DNA from: Candidatus Omnitrophota bacterium | Lineage (GTDB): Bacteria; Omnitrophota; Gorgyraeia; Zapsychrales; Fredricksoniimonadaceae | DNA length: 7,424 nt | Direction: 5' to 3' | Assembly (NCBI GenBank): GCA_017987425.1 | Contig: JAGNTT010000091.1 | Coordinates: forward strand, 1 to 7,424 | Shown here: positions 5,301 to 7,424 of the stretch, in pieces | Layout: the number at the start of each line of letters is the position of its first letter | Numbering within the stretch: position 1 is the stretch's first letter | The notes under the pieces: generated by a model | Database searches by the model: none | What the model was told of the DNA's origin: nothing | The model's input: only the letters and a program-made list of their open reading frames with translations | Made by a program: the position numbers and the translations under genes

Positions 5301-7424
5301 AAGAGGAACACGCCGTCTGGGGAATAGAAAACGGCCGTTGGGTTAAAAAGGACATCAATGTATTTGTTGCCATCGGTCATAACGGCGATAACGACATTTG
5401 GAACATGTGGGGTCTTAAATTAAACACCAGCCAGATGCGCGACTTTTTTCCGGCTCTGTTCCGGATGGAGAAAACGTTCAAGGTTGTTTTAAATAAAGCC
5501 GATCCTGTCACCGGAAAGAATAAAAAAGAAGTGCAGTATGAAGCACTGCCGCCGGGAGACTCGCCGCCGCTGGCGCTCCAGATTCATTATCTACTCACTC
5601 AGGGAGATTGGATTGCGGCTTCAAGATTCGCTTATGCCGATCTTCTTTTGAATTATGACGTACTTACGGTTTTAAAAAGTTCCTCATTGAGTGATCAGGA
5701 AATGTCAATCCTGACTGAAAAGAAGCTTAAGCATGCCATGGCTTTAATGCTTTCCGAGGGCGAAGAGCGAGCGCTCGGGGAAGTCTTTCAGGAGGTCTTT
5801 AAGAAACATGCACCGGCGTTACTTCGTCCGAAACTTAATAAGGCGGACAAATCATTTAAAGATCTGTGGGTGACTAAAGACATTGCCGAAGCGCAGCCGA
5901 GTCTTTCATATCAATACGAAGCGATCAGGGCTTTTCAGGATGACCTCAAAAGCGTTCTCGTTAAACATTTGAAAGATCAGACGTCGATAGGGAAAATGTT
6001 GCTCAAAACCGGTGACTTCAATAATGATCTGGTTAACAAATTCATCTCTCTAACAGTTGAGAAATTTTTTACCGGAAGCCGCGCGACAGCTGTCCAAGAA
6101 TTTGCCCACCGGTCCGAAGGGACTTATGGTGTTGCCGTACGTACGTCGAAGGAACCTAACGGTGTGACACTTTATTCGTCCGACCAGGGTGTAACCATCG
6201 GCTACAGCCAGAAGGAACGCCTGGTAACATTCAGTTCGGAGCATTCGACTCTTCAGCATGCGTTTGGCGAGAAGGGAAAGATGGATGATCTGATTTTTGT
6301 TAACCCTGAACAGCCGGGCCAGATGGCTGACGTCAATTTCAGCAAGAATCCACAGGCCGCCAATCCGATTTCGATCCGATTTTATTCCTTCGCACTTAAG
6401 CGTACCATGACACCTCAGGAAATTGCCCAACAGCAGTTTCCGCAGGATGCGGATAATCCGTACTGGTCTCCGCAGGTTACCTATAAAGATCCGACGAATA
6501 TGGTGATGGAAGACGTTCAGTCCATTCCCAAAGAAGTTTTAGCGTCACGTCAAAGCTGGTCGAATCCAGACTCGTTCAACCGTCAGTCAGCAGATGCGAT
6601 GCTGGAAAAAATGGCCTCGCGACATCTTGAATATTACATAAAGGCCAATAGTGAATTCTACAGTTCTGCGCAGGGATCGCTTATGTCGAAACTATTCGAA
6701 GCATCGACGCAGTGCCTGATCGGCGGCGGATGCTCATCGACAGAAGCCAACCAGCGAAGCGCGCGTCTGAGTAACCGCCTGCAGGCTGACGGACGCGTGG
6801 TCGAATATCTCAAAAGCCGTCTGGATTGGATTGTGGGGCAATTAGCCGATGATCTTTCCAAAGAATTAATAGCAGGGAAAATCGATGAAACAGATATGGT
6901 TGTTTTGTTCCGTCAAAAAATTGATGAACGCTTGAAGATTCTTTTGGAAAGTGAAACCAAAGAGATCGTCAATGCCGTGATCGGCGGTAATTTAACCGCG
7001 TTGCAATCTTGGACCGATTGGGAAAAAGAAGAGAAGTTGGCCGGCAAAACAGAACGTGATTTCGATGAGACTTCTGAGACTGAAGCGTCATTAGGATTGA
7101 TCAGCCAGGGACTCAGAGCATTGGGAAAAATAGCCGCGCGTTTTATGTCCGCCAAATCTGCTAAACCGGAAGATGTTTATCCCAAGTCGGGGCGAAGTCT
7201 CGAAGCCGGTGAGACCGATATGCTGATCGCGGGATATGAAAATTCTTTGTGGTTCGGTGAAAACTTCGTCGCCATGATGAAGGTTCTCTTTCCCCAAATG
7301 AACATCTGGTCAACGTCAGCCAATAAGGCGTTTAATCTCAGCGGAGATCACAGGATCGGCCGGAGGACCATGAGCGTTATCATTTCCAAATCTGGCGCGA
7401 CATTCCCCAGCCGAGGAATCGTTC
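2237..7424 (+). CDS. Giant-type membrane protein: Omnitrophota N-domain, LysM-like, M50-like protease, GlmS-like GATase II and SIS (3'-truncated)
   Basis: I read the frame codon by codon: there is no stop from the ATG to the right edge, so at least 1729 residues with the C-terminus missing. Order: signal peptide 1-37; Omnitrophota-type domain about 50-352; hydrophobic segment 434-448; LysM-like stretch about 463-528; transmembrane helix about 603-621 followed by RKKK; charged linker; hydrophobic segments about 726-739, 743-755, 834-852 and 858-873 with HEFIGH at 767-772; class II glutamine amidotransferase from Cys898 to about 1370; GlmS-type linker about 1422-1431; helical region about 1440-1655; SIS domain from about 1661. 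Known GlmS enzymes use glutamine and fructose-6-phosphate to make glucosamine-6-phosphate; whether this one does is inference. Ordinary GlmS is about 600 residues, soluble, and starts at its catalytic Cys. Odd points are the fusion, the internal Cys and conflicting topology signals. Confidence 0.88.
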   Translation, partial: MLIPVHKQRFSAPFRGFVTLLLTAFLTTCLQPPSGFADILNPGVISRPGLVFKPLLLEGIQMVPGNPLRFNFLADQGNSTLTGKKLEEESIRLVKYFLTALTVPERDLWVNLSPYEKDSIIADTFAKTQMGKVLLEQDHFLKQITASLTYPERPIGQQFWSRVYQKAYQLYGTTDIPVNAFNKVWVVPKTADVVVYEQGAYIVDSKLDVMVESDYLARQNNGDAAAMGLKSAEQGEQNDFNPVYLNILKEVIIPELRREVNEGKDFAPLRQTYHALILATWYKRHLRNSLLSKVYVRQGKVDGINVDDPSAKEKVYQQYLETFRKGVYNYIREDFDEATKKIIPRKYTSGGMEFTTFGLGGPDDPYRELTPLQVTDPKSLDRPLLVETDLNLLTSDGDQVGLPGPVKVSEDAQSVDSKTKSFNVSKWLKRFLRSTLYFAVLSGGMLFSNDASGAQFSQDSEQNLIIQIERGDTYGEVIQKMRVAYQSVNPSAYQESNLFGPLWGPQGVVERMSGGQSGQRLLPGDQLKFAAGVLPQEAVQKLAPGIRAPVRTPIHTVEQSDAPEVRTQIGSGAVEVEEAGQSNKGDNARPSLAAPEPGLGSDILGTLVFFGLFWGTLKIVSGRKKKNAEPKTEKPKLKKTETVIEQSRTFNESIKFVTVDDELPSLDDAVLERTETINPSYGVFAEPDEIVPSDEEAGLWEEEQLAAAGRSSVKPARALWPMDVFGSASGAVIVGFLTGWNPLAVIAAAVGMFFITRLSYGIQIFVHEFIGHFIPSLVLSPERAKVMTLKNLFANFNGSQWKSLLVAGTKAPAADQMPGVDTGASGWRKKFIDITGFLVSMGVAFFGAREMLDLWVPLIAPFGISALAVVFGSYKTDLKGSAKTFTDNLEECNGRSQCGIFGALWAENSNEMYPSWIRDGFTKLVNSLIIRGGQSAGEFTIGLKSTGKGSDEFVPVLSKVLKYKRGQGLSETLDTEFGRLVGVMEKKKVQGVPGVKGILGHVRFATGGKVTREASHPHMGVQEEHAVWGIENGRWVKKDINVFVAIGHNGDNDIWNMWGLKLNTSQMRDFFPALFRMEKTFKVVLNKADPVTGKNKKEVQYEALPPGDSPPLALQIHYLLTQGDWIAASRFAYADLLLNYDVLTVLKSSSLSDQEMSILTEKKLKHAMALMLSEGEERALGEVFQEVFKKHAPALLRPKLNKADKSFKDLWVTKDIAEAQPSLSYQYEAIRAFQDDLKSVLVKHLKDQTSIGKMLLKTGDFNNDLVNKFISLTVEKFFTGSRATAVQEFAHRSEGTYGVAVRTSKEPNGVTLYSSDQGVTIGYSQKERLVTFSSEHSTLQHAFGEKGKMDDLIFVNPEQPGQMADVNFSKNPQAANPISIRFYSFALKRTMTPQEIAQQQFPQDADNPYWSPQVTYKDPTNMVMEDVQSIPKEVLASRQSWSNPDSFNRQSADAMLEKMASRHLEYYIKANSEFYSSAQGSLMSKLFEASTQCLIGGGCSSTEANQRSARLSNRLQADGRVVEYLKSRLDWIVGQLADDLSKELIAGKIDETDMVVLFRQKIDERLKILLESETKEIVNAVIGGNLTALQSWTDWEKEEKLAGKTERDFDETSETEASLGLISQGLRALGKIAARFMSAKSAKPEDVYPKSGRSLEAGETDMLIAGYENSLWFGENFVAMMKVLFPQMNIWSTSANKAFNLSGDHRIGRRTMSVIISKSGATFPSRGIV
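2384..3292 (+). other. Omnitrophota-type N-terminal domain
   Basis: Residues about 50-352, with landmarks WVNLSPYEKD, YGTTDIPVNAFNKVWVVP, ILKEVIIPELRREVNEGKDF, LILATWYKRHL and a KGVYNYIREDFD...IPRKYTSGG end. I recall this series of phrases from many uncharacterised Omnitrophota proteins with signal peptides, where it precedes varied C-terminal parts. No enzymatic motif is visible and its function is unknown to me. The taxon assignment is from memory and should be tested by a profile search. Confidence 0.6.
3623..3820 (+). other. Degenerate LysM/FimV-like segment
   Basis: Residues about 463-528 follow the LysM order: a beta-like start LIIQIERGDT (GDT at 471-473), a helix, NP at 489-490 followed by SAYQESN, and an end RLLPGDQLKF. 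This resembles the GDT...NPxAF..N...L..G..L layout of FimV-type LysM domains, with about 20 extra residues before the last strand. If exported it could bind peptidoglycan. The match is by eye and weak. Confidence 0.35.
4412..4870 (+). other. Membrane segment with HEFIGH: putative M50/site-2-type metalloprotease
   Basis: Hydrophobic stretches at about 726-739 and 743-755 lead into FVHEFIGHF, with HExxH at residues 767-772 (His767, Glu768, His772). Two more hydrophobic stretches (834-852, 858-873) end in FGSYKTDLKG with Asp877. M50 site-2 proteases carry HExxH in a membrane helix and a later helix containing an Asp zinc ligand, so Asp877 is a candidate third ligand. The usual NxxPxPxLDG is not seen, so identity and activity are uncertain. 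It ends about 20 residues before the amidotransferase Cys. Confidence 0.5.
4928..6346 (+). other. Class II glutamine amidotransferase (Ntn) domain, GlmS-like, with insertions
   Basis: Landmarks in GlmS order: CGIFG with Cys898; RGGQSAG (931-937) for RGYDSAG; GHVRFATGG (1000-1008, Arg1003) for GHTRWATHG; HPH (1016-1018); GHNGD (1047-1051, oxyanion-hole Asn1049 and Gly1050); an Asp at 1108 in a position like GlmS Asp123; EGTYGVAV (1294-1301) for the GAYG strand; SSEHSTL (1333-1339) for ASDxxAL; and a final ADV near 1366. The domain is about 470 residues instead of about 240, mainly because of a helical insert at about 1115-1290 and a longer loop between HPH and HNG. All main glutaminase residues seem kept, so glutamine hydrolysis is plausible once the Cys is freed. 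Confidence 0.82.
7217..7424 (+). other. Start of SIS (sugar isomerase) domain, cut by window edge
   Basis: Residues about 1661-1729 have the SIS order: first strand and phosphate-site turn LIAGYENS (1663-1670), helix, an STSANKAF stretch where GlmS has ASEF, and VIISKSGATFPS with SKSGAT at 1717-1722 for GlmS SQSGET. The serines and threonine that hold the sugar phosphate in GlmS are kept; Gln is replaced by Lys and Glu by Ala, and the CGTS turn reads GYENS. The second SIS copy and the GlmS catalytic Glu, His and Lys would lie past the edge. Confidence 0.68.

Overview
The window holds three genes, all on the + strand, and one regulatory gap. By eye the GC content is moderate and even, with no sign of a recent insertion, tRNA, rRNA, CRISPR array or transposon. 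The best lineage guess is Candidatus Omnitrophota (formerly OP3) or a close PVC-type relative. That rests on the N-terminal third of the third gene, which looks to me like a domain that recurs in predicted secreted and giant proteins of that group. This is recalled from memory; no search was run.

Region 1 (1-1972) is a two-gene operon cut by the left edge. The first gene is the C-terminal 402 residues of an AMP-forming acyl-ACP/acyl-CoA ligase, most like the ligase half of Aas. It is followed with no gap (TAA directly joined to ATG) by a 253-residue alpha/beta-hydrolase with a complete Ser103-Asp192-His221 triad. Together they suggest fatty acyl or lysophospholipid recycling.

Region 2 (1973-2236) is a 264-base gap with much structure. 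A near-consensus sigma70 promoter (TTGACA, 17-base spacer, TATACT) drives a leader of about 210 nt. The leader carries two tandem units, each starting with GGACATTGAYGCCCA and ending in a hairpin with a T-run. Both intrinsic terminators lie upstream of the next gene, so expression of that gene may be controlled by attenuation, or the upstream RNA may be a separate small transcript.

Region 3 (2237-7424) is a single frame with no stop, at least 1729 codons long and running off the right edge. In order it encodes a signal peptide (1-37), an Omnitrophota-type N-terminal domain (about 50-352), a second signal-like hydrophobic segment (434-448), a degenerate LysM-like stretch (about 463-528), a transmembrane helix (about 603-621), a polytopic membrane segment with HEFIGH at 767-772 that resembles M50 metalloproteases, a class II glutamine amidotransferase domain with its presumed nucleophile at Cys898, and the beginning of a SIS sugar-isomerase domain (from about 1661, SKSGAT at 1717-1722). 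The last two domains keep the order of GlmS (glucosamine-6-phosphate synthase), but with large helical insertions.

The main observation is that a GlmS-like amidotransferase plus isomerase is embedded in a membrane-anchored, giant-type polypeptide, directly after a putative membrane metalloprotease. Class II amidotransferases need a free N-terminal Cys. The codon before Cys898 is CAG, so activity would require cleavage of the chain at that point. A protease-processed, membrane-tethered aminosugar synthase is a testable hypothesis.
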